Assembly (NCBI GenBank): GCA_018657625.1
Contig: JABHWU010000122.1
Location: 62,001 to 126,000, forward strand
Length of the DNA stretch: 64,000 nt
Source of the DNA: Deltaproteobacteria bacterium
GTDB lineage: Bacteria; SAR324; XYD2-FULL-50-16
Direction of reading: 5' to 3'
The notes under the pieces are model-generated. The model was not told the origin of the DNA and did not search any database. It worked only from the letters and a program-made list of their open reading frames with translations. Position 1 is the first letter of the stretch. Each line of letters begins with the position of its first letter. The position numbers and the translations under genes were made by a program. Shown here piece after piece: positions 53,823 to 63,460 of this stretch.

Positions 53823-53851
53823 CTGTTATGATATACTTAACTTCATATAAT
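53823..53851 (+). promoter_or_regulatory. promoter of the small exported protein gene
   Basis: CTGTTA (53823-53828), a 17-bp spacer and a perfect TATAAT (53846-53851), 19 bp before the ATG at 53871. Confidence 0.5.
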
Positions 53852-53870
53852 AAAACAAAAAGTAGATAAT

Positions 53871-54179
53871 ATGAAGCGTTTGAAAATAATTATTTTTGGT
53901 CTTCTATTGGTTTTGGTTTCGGAGAGTTTAATCGCTGCTACATCAGGTTATACATACCGGATAATAGAAAGACGTAAGAAAACGAGAGAGAAATTGATGC
54001 AACAGGAACAAATCAACTCTCTGAAGTATCAGCTTTGGCAGAAAGGTTTTATAAAAAGAGTACGATGTTTAAGTGTAGATGAGGATTCAGCTAGTGATGC
54101 TGTCCGCGCCAGTTGTTTTAACTTGCCTCCAAAGGCTCAAGCAGAGACGGGAACTAACCAAAATCAGGTAGAAAAATAA
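53871..54179 (+). CDS. small exported protein of unknown function
   Basis: 102 residues. The first 23 form a signal peptide (KRLK, then a Leu/Val-rich core and SLIAAT). The mature part begins with a Tyr/Arg-rich helix (YRIIERRKKTREKLMQQEQ), has two cysteines (C66, C82) that could form a disulfide, and ends in a Gln/Asn-rich tail. No lipobox is seen. A periplasmic location is probable. I do not recognise a family. It has its own promoter and no Shine-Dalgarno sequence. Confidence 0.7.
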   Translation: MKRLKIIIFGLLLVLVSESLIAATSGYTYRIIERRKKTREKLMQQEQINSLKYQLWQKGFIKRVRCLSVDEDSASDAVRASCFNLPPKAQAETGTNQNQVEK

Positions 54180-54181
54180 TC

Positions 54182-54289
54182 CTAAATGTTTTGGCCTATC
54201 ATTTCTCTGATTTGAGATTCCACCTCCTGTATCAGTTTTCCGCGGTTTTTCTGTTTATAAAGTGAAGCATCAATGATATGGATCCTTAA
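54182..54289 (-). pseudogene. possible C-terminal fragment of a lost gene
   Basis: A 35-codon open stretch without a start codon, between stops, ends at 54182 on the minus strand. It includes RIHIIDAS, KQKNRGKLIQEVESQI and REMIGQ. The sequence looks like a protein C-terminus (strand, then long helix), a pattern seen at the ends of some P-loop kinases. The family could not be named. It may be chance. Confidence 0.25.
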
Positions 54290-54428
54290 TTATGCATTGT
54301 AGCTGAATTTTATTCACTATATAACGTAAAAAAACAGGGCATGCGATCCTACTGAAAGTTTTATATAAAGAGACTTCAAGTTTTTTGAAAGACTTTGGAG
54401 CGGTTATTTAGGTAGTTGATAATAATAT

Positions 54429-55226
54429 TTAAGATACATTCTTAAATTGATTTTCAAATTTTGGAATGTATTCTTCAATATTTTCAATAGGTTTACAGTG
54501 GATTGGTCCAAATTCCTGCATTTGATGCAGTTTCATTAAAAAAAGTTTTGATAGTTCCAGAACGGCCATAAATGAAACGACGATTTCAGATCGATCTGCA
54601 TCATAAGCGACTAAATGCCTGAATAGTTGCGTCTGTCCGGATTTAAAAAGGTGTAAAAATTCAATAATTTTTCGTTCTATAGGGAACTCAGGTTTAGAGA
54701 TTGTATGTGGTTTACGATAAGATTTTTTCCGTTGAGATCGTTTGTAAGCCATTAGCAAATTATAAACTGATAAATCTGCAAATTCCGTGATCACATCAGT
54801 TTTATCTTCTTCTAGTAATTGTGGTCGGGTGAAGGTGTCTCTACCTAAAATATCACGTTTATCAAAATACTCCGAGATATATTTATAACGTTGATATTCA
54901 ATCAATTTTCTCCGGAGTTCCTCTTCTGTATCTAAACCGTCATCTTCAATATCTTCAAGCTCAGGTCGTGGTAGTAAGGATTTTGACTTGATCAGGATTA
55001 AAGTGGAGGCAATATCCAAAAACTCAATGGCAACGTCCATATCAAATTCTTCCATGAATTCAATATACTCCAGGTACGGGGCGCATATTTCGGCTAGTGA
55101 AATATCCCGAATATCCATTTTGTGTTTTCGAATCAGCTCCAATAGTAAGTCCAGGGGCCCCTCAAAAGCGGTCAGGTTTACTTTTAGTAAGTCAAATATT
55201 TCAAGTTGTTTTCCCTGATGATTCAT
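54429..55226 (-). CDS. scpA: segregation and condensation protein A
   Basis: Kleisin subunit of the bacterial SMC complex, acting in chromosome segregation. About 265 residues. FEGPLDLLLELIRKHKMDI near the N-terminus is the family hallmark that binds SMC; LDIASTLILIKSKSLLPRPE and the C-terminal winged helix (AVLELSKLFLMKLHQ) also fit. The frame extends to a TTG at 55250, but ATG at 55226 is a better start. scpB is not adjacent, and the 3' neighbour is a non-coding region. Confidence 0.95.
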   Translation of the reverse strand: MNHQGKQLEIFDLLKVNLTAFEGPLDLLLELIRKHKMDIRDISLAEICAPYLEYIEFMEEFDMDVAIEFLDIASTLILIKSKSLLPRPELEDIEDDGLDTEEELRRKLIEYQRYKYISEYFDKRDILGRDTFTRPQLLEEDKTDVITEFADLSVYNLLMAYKRSQRKKSYRKPHTISKPEFPIERKIIEFLHLFKSGQTQLFRHLVAYDADRSEIVVSFMAVLELSKLFLMKLHQMQEFGPIHCKPIENIEEYIPKFENQFKNVS

Positions 55227-55525
55227 TTGGAAGCAGGTATTATTGTTCAAGATTGTTTTTTAATAACTGAACAATTTTGCTTTAAAATTAAGATAATAGC
55301 AACTGGAAATAAAAAATTTTATTCTGAAAATCAAATCCATATTTTACTATTATTCTTTATTTTATTAAATACCCAATAATTTTGGAAAAAATTATAAAAA
55401 TAAGTCCCAAAGTGATTAAATTATGTTAGACTGTCGAGTTTTACAAAAATAATTTTATATGATAGAAACATCTCTCACTTCAATTCTAAGGTATCAACTC
55501 CCCAAAAATTTAAGATTATAAAGTA

Positions 55526-58500
55526 ATGAGATCAAATAGAGATAGTAGTCCCTACCCTAACCCAGAAGGATTATATCACCCATGTTTTGAAAAAGACGCT
55601 TGCGGTGTTGGATTTATAACGAATATATTTGGAGAGAAGTCTCACCAAACCGTCCGAAAAAGCATCCAAATATTAAAAAACATGGAACATCGGGGAGCAG
55701 CAGGTGCTGACCCTAAAGTTGGCGATGGGGCCGGAATTTTAACACAGATTCCCCATGAGCTGTTTGAAGTAGAATTAAAGAAAAAATCAATCAAATTACC
55801 AATTGATACAGACTATGGTGTTGGTATGATATTCATGCCAAAAGATGAGAAAAGTATTAAGACTTGCAAAAAAATTATTAAGCAAGTGATAGAAGCAGAA
55901 AACCAAGTACTGATTGGATGGAGAAAAGTACCGGTAAACAATAATTGTTTATCAAATAGTATGTTGAAACTTGAACCGGCTGTTTATCAGGTATTCATTA
56001 AAAATCAGACCATCGGGCCTATCAAAAATGAACCTGCTGCTTTTGAAAGAAAATTATATCTAATCCGTCGCTTGATTGAAAAAACGGTGATGGATACGGA
56101 TATTACCAATAAGAAAGATTTTTACGTCTGCAGCCTCTCTTCATCAACCATTATCTATAAGGGAATGTTTCTGGCGTATCAGCTTGAACAGTACTATCCT
56201 GACTTAAATAATCTTAAGTTTAAAAGTGCCATGGGATTAGTTCACCAGCGTTTTTCAACCAATACCTTTCCAACCTGGGGGCTGGCCCAACCCTTCAGAT
56301 TTATTGCGCACAATGGTGAAATTAATACATTAAGAGGAAATTTAAATTGGGCCCATTCCCGTGAATCAGTGCTGGCATCTGATTATTTCGGAAGCGACAT
56401 CCAGAAATTGTTTCCAGTGATAGATTCAGAAGGAAGCGATTCAGCTTGTTTCGATAATTATTTCGAATTATTAGTCGCTTCCGGTCGTTCAATGGAACAC
56501 TCATTTTTAATGATGGTTCCCGAAGCTTGGCAAAATCAAAAAGATATGGATGAAAAATTACGAGGTTTTTATCAATATCATTCAGCCTTGATGGAACCCT
56601 GGGATGGGCCTGCTGCAATTATGTTTACTGATGGGAAAAAAATTGGTGGTGGCTTGGATCGGAACGGATTGAGGCCCGTTAGGTATACGGAAACCTTTGA
56701 CGGCTTTTTTGTTATGGCTTCAGAAACTGGTGTTCTGGAAATCCCTCTAAATAATATTAAACGAAAAGGCCGATTAGCTCCGGGGAAAATACTGGTTATC
56801 GACACCGAAGAGGGAGAAGTTTATTTTAATAATGATATTAAAGAAAAATTGAGCGGTTCCAAACCATATTCACGATGGTTAGATGATATGGCGCTTCGAC
56901 TCGATGATCTACCGTTTCCGGCAACATATAGTCAACCGGATTTCTTTCAGTTAAGGCAACTGCAAAATGTTTTTTTATACAGTCGCGAAGACATGGAACA
57001 GTTGATAAAACCAATGATTACGAAAGGAATAGAAACAACTTATTCAATGGGAAATGATACGCCTTTAGCGGTTCTATCCAGTAAAAGTAAACTTCTGTAT
57101 AATTATTTTAAGCAACATTTTGCTCAGGTGACCAATCCTGCCATAGATTCAATTCGTGAAGAACTGGTGATGTCGATAATCGTTAGGGTAGGTGGGAGTT
57201 TTAATATCCTTGATGAAACACCGGGTCCCTGTACAAAACTGGAAATAAACAGTCCGGTGCTTACCAATTCTAATCTGGAGCAATTAAGAAGTTTGAATTT
57301 AAAATCATTGCGGTCACAAACGATCAAAACTATTTATGCGTTTAGTAAAATCAGTCTGGAAAAAGCCGTGGACGAGCTTTGTGCAGAAGTAGAAAAATCG
57401 GTTGATCTTGGACATCGCTTGATTATTCTCAGTGACCGTGGTGTTAGTAAGGATTTGGCACCAATTCCTGCGTTACTGGCAGTTTCAGCTGTCCATAACT
57501 ATTTAATTCGCAAGAAAAAAAGAGGCAAAGCGTCTATCATACTTGAAAGTGGTGAGGTTCGTGAAGTTCATCATTATGCCACTCTAATTGGATATGGTGC
57601 CAGTGCGATTAACCCATATCTGGTGATAGAATCAATCACTCAATTAGAAATTAATGGTGAGTTGCCAGCAGATATCGATTCAAAACAGGCCGCACAAAAT
57701 TACATTAAAGCTGTTTGTAAAGGTTTAAAGAAAATTTTTGCCAAAATGGGTATTTCAACCCTGGCCAGCTATCATGGTGCCCAGATTTTTGAAGCGGTAG
57801 GCTTAAATTCAAAATTTATCAATCAATATTTTACTGGTACTCAATCGGTAATAGAGGGAATTGGTATTAAAGAAATCGAAAAGGATATTAAAATAAGACA
57901 TCTTAAGGCTTATGCGGAAGAGAAGAGTAATTTAAATCTCCTTCAATCTACTGGTGATTACCATTGGAGAAGTCAGGGTGAATATCATGCATATAATCCA
58001 CTCAGCATTGCAAAATTGCAACAGGCAACCCGCAAGAATTCATACGATGTATTTAAAGAGTATTCTGCCATCGTCAATGAAAAAAGCACGACGCTGCAAA
58101 CCATCCGGGGTATGTTTGACTTTAATTTTGAATCCAAGGCATCTATTCGTGTCAGTGAAGTGACATCGGTTGAAGAAATTTGTAAACGTTTCGTAACCGG
58201 TGCTATGTCAATTGGTTCTATCTCCAGGGAAGCCCATGAGACAATAGCTATTGCTATGAATCGTCTGGGTGGAAAAAGTAATAGTGGAGAAGGTGGAGAA
58301 GATGCGAATCGGTTTGCAAAGGAAAAAAATGGCGATTGGAAAAGAAGTGCCATTAAACAAGTTGCTTCCGGAAGGTTTGGTGTCACCAGTCATTATCTTC
58401 AAAATGCGGACGAATTGCAAATTAAGCTTGCCCAGGGAGCTAAACCAGGTGAGGGCGGACAATTACCAGGCTTTAAGGTAACTGAATATATTGGAAAGCT

Positions 58501-60058
58501 AAGGAATACCATACCTGGGGTAACGTTAATATCACCACCACCCCATCATGATATATATTCAATAGAGGATTTAGCTCAATTGATATTTGACTTGAAGAAT
58601 GCCAATCCTAAGGCGGATATTAATGTAAAACTGGTATCAGAATCAGGTGTTGGTACCATTGCTGCGGGTGTAGCTAAATGTTTGGCTGAAGTTGTAACGA
58701 TATCCGGTCATGATGGTGGTACCGGAGCTGCTCCGGCTACCTCGATAAAACACACTGGTCTTCCCTGGGAAATTGGTTTGGCAGAGGCGCAACAGGTTCT
58801 GGTCAAAAATAATTTAAGAGGACAAATACGGGTTCAGGTTGATGGACAGTTAAAGACCGGACGTGATGTCGTTATAGGCGCAATATTGGGTGCTGAGGAG
58901 TTCGGATTTGCAACCTCGGCTTTAATTGTGCTGGGTTGTTTGATGATGAGAAAGTGCCATTTGAATTCATGTCCGGTTGGCGTGGCAACACAGGACCCTG
59001 AGCTTAGGAAAAACTTCAATGGGAAAGCAGAGTATTTGGTCAACTTCTTCCATTTTATTGCCAGAGAAGCTCGGGAAATAATGGCAAAACTTGGCATTCG
59101 AAAATTTGAAGATCTAATTGGGCAAACGCAATTGTTAAAAGCTAAAAATTCGGGAACCCATTGGAAAACAAATGATTTGGATTTTAGTAAATTGTTTCAT
59201 AAACAACAATCTACATCAGGAAATAATTTTAATGTCACCAAACCCAACCATCATTTAGCAGAGATTCTTGATCATGAATTGATAAAAAAATCAGCCAAAG
59301 CTCTTGAAGATGGTAGCAAGGTTTCCTTTAAGCAAAAAATCGTCAATCGTAATCGAACTGTGGGAACCATGTTGGGGAATCATATTACTGAAAAATTTGG
59401 TGTCAATGGACTACCCGATGATACGATCAAAATTAATTTCTTTGGAACCGCCGGTCAAAGCTTTGGCGCTTTTGTTCCATCTGGTTTAACGATGAATCTG
59501 AGCGGTGAAGCAAATGATTATGTTGGAAAAGGTTTATCAGGTGGTAAAATCATTATTTCTGTGCCTCCAAAAGCACGTTTTAAATCATCTGAAAACATGA
59601 TTATCGGAAACACTGCCCTATATGGTGCCACTAAAGGTGAAGCTTACTTTTCTGGTCGAGCAGGGGAAAGATTTGCTGTTAGAAATAGTGGCGCTATTAC
59701 TGTGGTAGAAGGTGTTGGTGATCATGGTTGTGAATATATGACTGGTGGGACGGTTATCGTTCTTGGAAAAACAGGTAAAAACTTTGCAGCTGGAATGAGC
59801 GGTGGGATTGCCTATATTTATGACAAACATCATATTTTTCCGGCTAACTGTAATCAGTCGATGGTGGATATTGAAAGAATCAGTGACGGTGATGAGATTA
59901 ACGAATTGAAGCAGTTGATACAAAACCATGTTCGATTGACAAAAAGTAAACTTGCAAAATCTATTATAGACAATTGGTCAAGGGCGATGGCTGATTTCGT
60001 GATGGTTATTCCTTTTGAATATCGAAAAGTAATGATTAGCCGATTTATGCCAAATTAA
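55526..60058 (+). CDS. gltB: glutamate synthase (NADPH) large subunit
   Basis: Large subunit of GOGAT, which makes two glutamates from glutamine and 2-oxoglutarate. 1510 residues. A propeptide of 25 residues precedes C26 (DACGVGF), the nucleophile of the class II amidotransferase domain (about 26-420). Central domain about 470-770; FMN-binding synthase domain about 830-1210 with the 3Fe-4S motif MMRKCHLNSCPVGVATQ; C-terminal GxGxG beta-helix about 1270-1480 (GEANDYVGKGLSGG). No Shine-Dalgarno sequence; TTATAA lies 5 bases before the ATG. gltD follows after 37 bp. Confidence 0.98.
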   Translation: MRSNRDSSPYPNPEGLYHPCFEKDACGVGFITNIFGEKSHQTVRKSIQILKNMEHRGAAGADPKVGDGAGILTQIPHELFEVELKKKSIKLPIDTDYGVGMIFMPKDEKSIKTCKKIIKQVIEAENQVLIGWRKVPVNNNCLSNSMLKLEPAVYQVFIKNQTIGPIKNEPAAFERKLYLIRRLIEKTVMDTDITNKKDFYVCSLSSSTIIYKGMFLAYQLEQYYPDLNNLKFKSAMGLVHQRFSTNTFPTWGLAQPFRFIAHNGEINTLRGNLNWAHSRESVLASDYFGSDIQKLFPVIDSEGSDSACFDNYFELLVASGRSMEHSFLMMVPEAWQNQKDMDEKLRGFYQYHSALMEPWDGPAAIMFTDGKKIGGGLDRNGLRPVRYTETFDGFFVMASETGVLEIPLNNIKRKGRLAPGKILVIDTEEGEVYFNNDIKEKLSGSKPYSRWLDDMALRLDDLPFPATYSQPDFFQLRQLQNVFLYSREDMEQLIKPMITKGIETTYSMGNDTPLAVLSSKSKLLYNYFKQHFAQVTNPAIDSIREELVMSIIVRVGGSFNILDETPGPCTKLEINSPVLTNSNLEQLRSLNLKSLRSQTIKTIYAFSKISLEKAVDELCAEVEKSVDLGHRLIILSDRGVSKDLAPIPALLAVSAVHNYLIRKKKRGKASIILESGEVREVHHYATLIGYGASAINPYLVIESITQLEINGELPADIDSKQAAQNYIKAVCKGLKKIFAKMGISTLASYHGAQIFEAVGLNSKFINQYFTGTQSVIEGIGIKEIEKDIKIRHLKAYAEEKSNLNLLQSTGDYHWRSQGEYHAYNPLSIAKLQQATRKNSYDVFKEYSAIVNEKSTTLQTIRGMFDFNFESKASIRVSEVTSVEEICKRFVTGAMSIGSISREAHETIAIAMNRLGGKSNSGEGGEDANRFAKEKNGDWKRSAIKQVASGRFGVTSHYLQNADELQIKLAQGAKPGEGGQLPGFKVTEYIGKLRNTIPGVTLISPPPHHDIYSIEDLAQLIFDLKNANPKADINVKLVSESGVGTIAAGVAKCLAEVVTISGHDGGTGAAPATSIKHTGLPWEIGLAEAQQVLVKNNLRGQIRVQVDGQLKTGRDVVIGAILGAEEFGFATSALIVLGCLMMRKCHLNSCPVGVATQDPELRKNFNGKAEYLVNFFHFIAREAREIMAKLGIRKFEDLIGQTQLLKAKNSGTHWKTNDLDFSKLFHKQQSTSGNNFNVTKPNHHLAEILDHELIKKSAKALEDGSKVSFKQKIVNRNRTVGTMLGNHITEKFGVNGLPDDTIKINFFGTAGQSFGAFVPSGLTMNLSGEANDYVGKGLSGGKIIISVPPKARFKSSENMIIGNTALYGATKGEAYFSGRAGERFAVRNSGAITVVEGVGDHGCEYMTGGTVIVLGKTGKNFAAGMSGGIAYIYDKHHIFPANCNQSMVDIERISDGDEINELKQLIQNHVRLTKSKLAKSIIDNWSRAMADFVMVIPFEYRKVMISRFMPN

Positions 60059-60095
60059 TTCAGACAATTGATCAAATTTTTTTAAGGAAATAACC

Positions 60096-61523
60096 ATGGG
60101 TAAAATTACAGGATTTTTAGACTACCCCAGAGAAGTCAAAACGAAGCAGGAAATAAAAAGTAGAATTAAACATTTTTCCGAATTTACTGTCCCTCTTTCA
60201 GACCGTCGTTTAAAAACGCAAACCGGCAGATGTATGGATTGTGGTGTCCCTTTTTGTAATGGGTCTTGTCCGGTCAGTAATCTGATACCGGAGTTTAATG
60301 ATTTAGTATATAATAACCAGTGGAAAGCGGCTTACCAGGTATTGCAAAGTACGAATAATTTACCGGAAATTACAGGCAGAATATGTCCCGCACCATGTGA
60401 ACCAGCTTGTTGCGCTGGTGTGGTGACTGATCCGGTCTCCATCTGTACGATTGAACATGCAATTATTGAAAAAGCATTTGAAGAAGGTTGGGTTAAGCCG
60501 AATACAAATATTGTTAGAAATGATATCAAAATAGCAATTATAGGTTCAGGACCCGCTGGTTTGGCGGCTGCGCACCAACTTAATTTGGCAGGATATAATG
60601 TTACTGTTTTTGAAAAAAATGAAGCAGTGGGTGGAATCACCAGGTTTGGTATTCCGGATTTTAAACTGGCCAAATGGGTGATTCAAAGACGTGTTGAAAT
60701 CATGAAAGAGGAAGGTATTGCATTCACTTTAAATTGTAATGTTGGTGTTGATTATACAGCAAAAAACCTGCTTAAGGAATTTGACTATATTTGTCTCACT
60801 GGTGGAGCAGAGGCAGCAAGGGAACTTGTTTGTGACAACCGAAATATAGAAGGTGTTCACTTTGCGATGGATTTTTTAACGCAGCAAAACAGAATAAATT
60901 CCGATGTGCCATTAAAGAAAGATTTAATCTCTGTTAAAAATAAACATGTCGTTGTTATTGGTGGTGGAGATACTGGTTCTGACTGCGTGGGCACTAGTAT
61001 TCGTCAACGGGCAACATCTGTCACTCAGTTGGAAATACTTCCTAAACCACCCAGAAACAGAGCTGAAGATAATCAGTGGCCGGAGTGGCCTAGAATTTTT
61101 ACAACTTCTTCTTCCCAGGAAGAAGGCTGTGAAAGAGTGTTTTCAGTTATTACAAAAGCTTTAATTGGAGAAAAGAAATTAGAAAAAATCCGATGTGCAA
61201 ATGCCATCTGGTATAAAGATCAAAACGAACAATATCAATTCAGAGAAAAAGGTAATTCCGAATTTGAAATAGATGCCGATATTATTTTATTAGCCATGGG
61301 ATTTACTGGCGTTAGTCATAATAATCTGTTTGATGATTTAGGGGTTGAAATAACAAAACGAGGCAATGTTATGGCTAATAATTTTCAAACCACCAATAAA
61401 AAAGTGTTTACTGCTGGTGATATGATGTCTGGTCAATCACTGGTAGTTCGGGCAATAAATAGTGGGCGTAAAATGGCAAAAGCCTTAGATACTGAAATTA
61501 AAGGATATTCATATTTATCTTGA
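60096..61523 (+). CDS. gltD: glutamate synthase (NADPH) small subunit
   Basis: FAD- and NADPH-binding subunit that feeds electrons to GltB. 475 residues. Cysteine-rich N-terminus for two 4Fe-4S clusters (CMDCGVPFCNGSCPVSN and CPAPCEPACCAG), FAD site IGSGPAGLAAAHQL near 149, NADPH site VVIGGGDTGSDCVG near 287, and the closing TAGDMMSGQSLVVRAI. AAGGA stands before the ATG. Together with gltB it forms a two-gene operon with its own terminator. Confidence 0.98.
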   Translation: MGKITGFLDYPREVKTKQEIKSRIKHFSEFTVPLSDRRLKTQTGRCMDCGVPFCNGSCPVSNLIPEFNDLVYNNQWKAAYQVLQSTNNLPEITGRICPAPCEPACCAGVVTDPVSICTIEHAIIEKAFEEGWVKPNTNIVRNDIKIAIIGSGPAGLAAAHQLNLAGYNVTVFEKNEAVGGITRFGIPDFKLAKWVIQRRVEIMKEEGIAFTLNCNVGVDYTAKNLLKEFDYICLTGGAEAARELVCDNRNIEGVHFAMDFLTQQNRINSDVPLKKDLISVKNKHVVVIGGGDTGSDCVGTSIRQRATSVTQLEILPKPPRNRAEDNQWPEWPRIFTTSSSQEEGCERVFSVITKALIGEKKLEKIRCANAIWYKDQNEQYQFREKGNSEFEIDADIILLAMGFTGVSHNNLFDDLGVEITKRGNVMANNFQTTNKKVFTAGDMMSGQSLVVRAINSGRKMAKALDTEIKGYSYLS

Positions 61524-61538
61524 TACTTTTTTAAAATG

Positions 61539-61584
61539 GACGGCAGCATTGGTAAAAAATATATCTGCCGTCTGTTTTCTTTTT
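61539..61584 (+). terminator. Rho-independent terminator of gltBD
   Basis: GACGGCAG (61539-61546) and CTGCCGTC (61565-61572) form an 8-bp stem with an 18-base loop, followed by TGTTTTCTTTTT. Confidence 0.8.
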
Positions 61585-61735
61585 ATATCAATAGTGATTA
61601 AGTCGGCTAAGTTTATAATCACTGTACCTCTTTAAGGAAGAAAGTGTTAATTAAAACTGTTGCTAACATTTCACAAATGAATCTGTATAAAATCTGTTAA
61701 GGAACTTGAATTTTACATCCGTAATTTCAGTAGCT

Positions 61736-61828
61736 TGTCATTCTGAACACTGAATTGCGATACTCTGAGCAAGAATGAAGAATCTCTATTAAATTTAGCA
61801 AGAGATCCTTCGTAAACTCAGGATGACA
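61736..61828. repeat. TGTCATTCTGA / TCAGGATGACA palindromic repeat
   Basis: The outer arms TGTCATTCTGA and TCAGGATGACA, with inner phrases GAATGAAGAATCTCT and AGAGATCCTTCGTAAACTCAGG, match the widespread dispersed repeat that, from general knowledge, occurs in many bacterial phyla (forms such as TGTCATTCTGAGCGAAGCGAAGAATCT). Here the inner arms have drifted, so it is an old copy. No transposase is linked. Confidence 0.85.
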
Positions 61829-61983
61829 GAAGTGGTTAAGTTCGTTGCAAACATTTTGCCGGGAACCAGCTTAAAAACTCAAAATGACCAACAGTTATGA
61901 TTTGGGTTATATCAATGATATTGCTTTAAATTAGAATTTTGTATTTAGGTAGTCAGGAGCAGTGGTATTCAGAACTTCGATAA

Positions 61984-62262
61984 TTAGCAATAGGAATCAT
62001 GGATGAATTCGATTCTATTGATTAACTGGCTATCTTCCAGGTCAGATTCCAGCAATGTTTTATCATAATACTTTAAATCGCCGATGATGGTTTTTTCAGT
62101 TCTCTCAGAAACGATAACTTTCATCTCATCAACAATCTCAACTAAAAGGTAGATCACTGATAAGCAAGGCGCATTTTTGGTGTAGATGCTATTAGAATCT
62201 TTTTCCAACTGCCAAAATCCTAACTGATCTGTTAATATTTCTCTAAATTGATTTGAATCCAT
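61984..62262 (-). CDS. small hypothetical protein (92 residues)
   Basis: Unrecognised, acidic, probably globular: alternating strands such as CLSVIYLLVEIVDEMKVIVSERT suggest a small alpha/beta fold. There is no signal peptide. No clear Shine-Dalgarno sequence before the ATG at 62262. It is divergent from the small membrane-protein gene. Confidence 0.6.
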   Translation of the reverse strand: MDSNQFREILTDQLGFWQLEKDSNSIYTKNAPCLSVIYLLVEIVDEMKVIVSERTEKTIIGDLKYYDKTLLESDLEDSQLINRIEFIHDSYC

Positions 62263-62420
62263 ATATTAGCTACTAAAAATGATTAACCATGTTTTTTTAA
62301 CTAACTTACCAAGCTATTTATATAAAAATCAACCATTAGGTGTTGAAAACTCTTTGTAAGCTAACTATGATGATAGAATAATTTAATTTTTTATTTTTTT
62401 AATTTTCTTTATTGGTTCCC

Positions 62421-62684
62421 ATGACTATCTTAAGTTATTTTTTTATTCTTTTAATATCAGTATCATTACTTTTCTTTATCATTATATATCCCTTGTTTAT
62501 TAAAAAAAGTGATCATTATTTTAATCAAAAAATGGCTGAATTTGATGAATCGCTATCCATTATGGAATTAATTTCAGAATTGGAAGCAGACTATCTTTTG
62601 AAAAAGATTAATCAGGAAGATTTTGAGACGGTATCTACTGAATTAAAAAGAAGATATCTTGAAATCACCAAAGGTCAAAGTTAG
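62421..62684 (+). CDS. small single-span membrane protein
   Basis: 87 residues from the ATG at 62421 (a TTG three codons earlier is also open). One strong membrane helix at about 3-26, then a charged helical cytoplasmic part with LEADYLLKKINQEDFETVSTELKRRYLE. That helix pair resembles the segment following the membrane anchor in CcmI-like or SHOCT-bearing proteins. Only a topology call is safe. It converges on cobK. Confidence 0.6.
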   Translation: MTILSYFFILLISVSLLFFIIIYPLFIKKSDHYFNQKMAEFDESLSIMELISELEADYLLKKINQEDFETVSTELKRRYLEITKGQS

Positions 62685-62728
62685 TCATCAAATTAAATCA
62701 TATGGATTTGGCTAATTTCTGTTTATAT

Positions 62729-63460
62729 TTAATTCTCTAAAACAGCATCTTTTAGCTTTTTTAAACAGGAAAAACCATTTTCATTTGGTCGATCAATCAT
62801 TAAAGGTTTTGCCCCTGTTAGAATACAAGCTTGCAGTTTTTCCTCTGTACCGCCAGTGATTCCTGCGTTTTTCATTACAACAAAATCTGCTTTAAATTGT
62901 CTAAATAGTGCGCTGTTCATTTCAATTGAAAACGGTCCATGCATGGCCACAATATTTTTGAGATCAAGTGATAGATTTTCGATTGATTTAAAACTGGTTA
63001 AACTTGGGAGGATCCGATAAATAAAACGATTTTTACCTTTGATAGGTTCAAAATCCGGAATCGATTTGATACCCGTGGTAAAAAAAACAGTTCCGGTGAT
63101 GGATTTTAAAAATGTGGCACAGGAAGCGATTGAATTGAATTTATGCCCGGTGGTTAATGTAGTTTTAGATCTAACGTAGCGAAAGTAAGGTAAACTCAGT
63201 TTTTGAGAAACCCTGTTTGCATTTTTTGAAACTTCAACGGCATAGGGATGAGATAAATCAACGATTTTTGAAACCCGATTCGTTTCAATGAAATGTTCCA
63301 TTAGCATCTCATCCATCTGGGAAACCTGAATAGGCACATCAAAGGAAGAAAGCGCTTTTTTGCCTTCTTCTGTTGTCACTGTAATGATTATTTTAAGATT
63401 TTTGGGTAATTGACTCAGAAATTCTCTGGTTTCTGATGTTCCACCTATGATCCAAATCAA
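62729..63460 (-). CDS. cobK: precorrin-6A reductase (CobK/CbiJ family)
   Basis: NAD(P)H-dependent reduction of the corrin ring in cobalamin synthesis. About 243 residues. IIGGTSETREFL at the start, VDLSHPYAVEVS near residue 70, FFTTGIKSI and the C-terminal VMKNAGITGGTEEKL are family blocks. The frame opens upstream to 63511, but the TTG at 63460 is preferred: GAGG lies 9 bases before it, it overlaps the cobJ stop (TTGA), and the nucleotide-binding strand follows at once. It is translationally coupled to cobJ. Confidence 0.92.
   Translation of the reverse strand: MIWIIGGTSETREFLSQLPKNLKIIITVTTEEGKKALSSFDVPIQVSQMDEMLMEHFIETNRVSKIVDLSHPYAVEVSKNANRVSQKLSLPYFRYVRSKTTLTTGHKFNSIASCATFLKSITGTVFFTTGIKSIPDFEPIKGKNRFIYRILPSLTSFKSIENLSLDLKNIVAMHGPFSIEMNSALFRQFKADFVVMKNAGITGGTEEKLQACILTGAKPLMIDRPNENGFSCLKKLKDAVLEN

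Larger units (their letters stand above)
61524..61983. other. intergenic region, 460 bp, with terminator and palindromic repeat
   Basis: Holds the gltBD terminator (61539-61584) and the TGTCATTCTGA repeat (61736-61828). Two loosely similar phrases (GTTGCTAACATTT near 61659 and GTTGCAAACATTT near 61844) flank the repeat. Nothing coding is supported. Confidence 0.6.

Noticed and set aside
57985..58386. 133-codon minus-strand frame inside gltB
   Set aside because: Antisense shadow of the FMN-binding domain of GltB.
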